Positions 63,485 to 64,000 of a DNA stretch of 64,000 nt are shown here, piece after piece. Within the stretch, counting starts at the first letter, position 1. The number at the start of each line of letters is the position of its first letter. The stretch is from an uncultured Bryobacteraceae bacterium (GTDB taxonomy: Bacteria > Acidobacteriota > Terriglobia > Bryobacterales > Bryobacteraceae). The DNA is taken from assembly GCA_938003835.1 (NCBI GenBank), contig CALKXJ010000012.1, positions 62,001 to 126,000 of the forward strand, given 5' to 3'. A program made the translations under genes and the position numbers. The notes below the pieces were generated by a model. That model did no database searches and was not told the DNA's origin. It saw only the letters and a list, made by a program, of their open reading frames with translations.

Positions 63485-64000
63485 ATGCGAGTCCGGCTCT
63501 TGTTCCTCCTTGTCATCGCCTCCGCTGCTCTGTTTGGCCAGGATCCCTCGAGCGAGGATGCGCGGGAACGCGCCCGCGCCGCAAAGGCGCTGGCCGACCG
63601 GGGGCCCTCGGCGCTCCCCGAGTTGCGAAAACTGCTCCAGGACCCGGTCTACGACGTGCGGCTCGAGGCGGTGAAGTCCATCGTCCAGATCGGCACCCGG
63701 GACAGCCTGGATGCGTTGATCGAGGCCACGCGGGACCCCGATCCCGAAATTCAGATCCGCGCCACGGACGGCCTGGTCGATTTCTATCTGCCGGGCTACG
63801 TCCGCACGGGATTGACGGCGACCTTGCGCAAGGTGGGAAAAACCATCAAGGGCCGGTTCACCGATGTAAACGATCAGGTCATTCCGCTGCACATCGAGGT
63901 GCGGCCCGACGTCATCGAGGCGCTGGGGAAACTGGCCAGCGGCGGCTCGACCATGGACGTGCGCGCCAACGCCGCCCGGGCGGTGGGCGTGTTGCGCGGC
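63485..64000 (+). CDS. Exported HEAT-repeat protein, partial (runs past window end)
   Basis: The plus strand is open from ATG 63485 to the window end (172 codons). A signal peptide (VRLLFLLVIASAALFGQ) is followed by HEAT-like units: LPELRKLLQDPVYDVRLEAV, DALIEATRDPDPEIQIRATD and DVIEALGKLASGG. These helical repeats mediate protein binding. GGAGG is directly upstream of the ATG. The C-terminus is not in view, so fused domains cannot be excluded. Confidence 0.8.
   Translation, partial: MRVRLLFLLVIASAALFGQDPSSEDARERARAAKALADRGPSALPELRKLLQDPVYDVRLEAVKSIVQIGTRDSLDALIEATRDPDPEIQIRATDGLVDFYLPGYVRTGLTATLRKVGKTIKGRFTDVNDQVIPLHIEVRPDVIEALGKLASGGSTMDVRANAARAVGVLRG

Overview
The window looks like a chromosomal segment of an acidobacterium, most likely of the Solibacteres/Bryobacterales group. 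This is an inference from gene content. The DNA is strongly GC-rich. It carries two very large Oar-type TonB-dependent receptors with an N-terminal carboxypeptidase-regulatory-like domain and many secreted carbohydrate-related proteins (GH27, a GH36-like enzyme, DUF1080, DUF4838, a ceramidase-like hydrolase). It also has a Tat-exported Gfo/Idh/MocA oxidoreductase, many TPR proteins, and menaquinone made by the futalosine route (mqnD). I saw no tRNA, rRNA, CRISPR array, insertion sequence, phage or plasmid gene. The region reads as core chromosome with accessory polysaccharide-degradation genes.

Layout. 1-2395: partial GAF protein and an rpoD-type sigma factor. 2452-5341: a four-gene cysteine-biosynthesis operon (cysM, JAMM protease mec, sulfur carrier cysO, moeZ-type activating enzyme) behind a well-formed promoter with a palindrome in it. 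5338-16578: one long minus-strand series of a TonB receptor, a sulfatase-like TPR lipoprotein, a TPR protein, a PP2C phosphatase, three coupled exported proteins and thiD. 16845-28835: GH36-like enzyme, miaA, a large TPR protein, a zinc-ribbon protein, an exported HpcH aldolase, a GT39-like membrane protein, a glyoxalase-fold protein, DUF1080, ceramidase-like and tagatose-epimerase-like genes. 28849-31820: a coupled lipopolysaccharide-core cluster of two GT9 heptosyltransferases, a degenerate nucleotidyltransferase-like protein and an isoprenylcysteine-methyltransferase-like membrane protein. 31848-36249: exported nitrilase-like protein, ackA, GH27 and an unclear ORF. 36554-39796: eno, an esterase and a membrane-anchored RraA-like protein. 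39860-46433: Tat oxidoreductase, methyltransferase, LytS-like kinase, ribA and DUF4838. 46447-50922: ftsB-like, cutA, amrS, an Rrf2 regulator, a ferredoxin and two GGDEF proteins. 51035-54737: two overlapping metallophosphoesterases and uvrC. 54951-64000: second TonB receptor, a cold-shock protein, DUF72, a PIG-L deacetylase, a JAMM-transmembrane fusion, mqnD and a partial HEAT-repeat protein.

How the genes work together. The clearest pathway is thiocarboxylate-dependent cysteine synthesis. The MoeZ-like protein would activate and sulfurate CysO, CysM would attach the thiocarboxylate to an activated serine, and the JAMM protease would release cysteine. The CysO C-terminus continues four residues past Gly-Gly, so it needs trimming first. 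A second JAMM domain, in a membrane-anchored protein at 60760-62517, is the least explained gene of the window. The two TonB receptors and the exported hydrolases suggest scavenging of plant or microbial polysaccharides.

Limits: all calls come from reading translations and motifs by eye. No database search was run. Start sites were chosen from ribosome-binding sites, gene overlaps and family N-termini.
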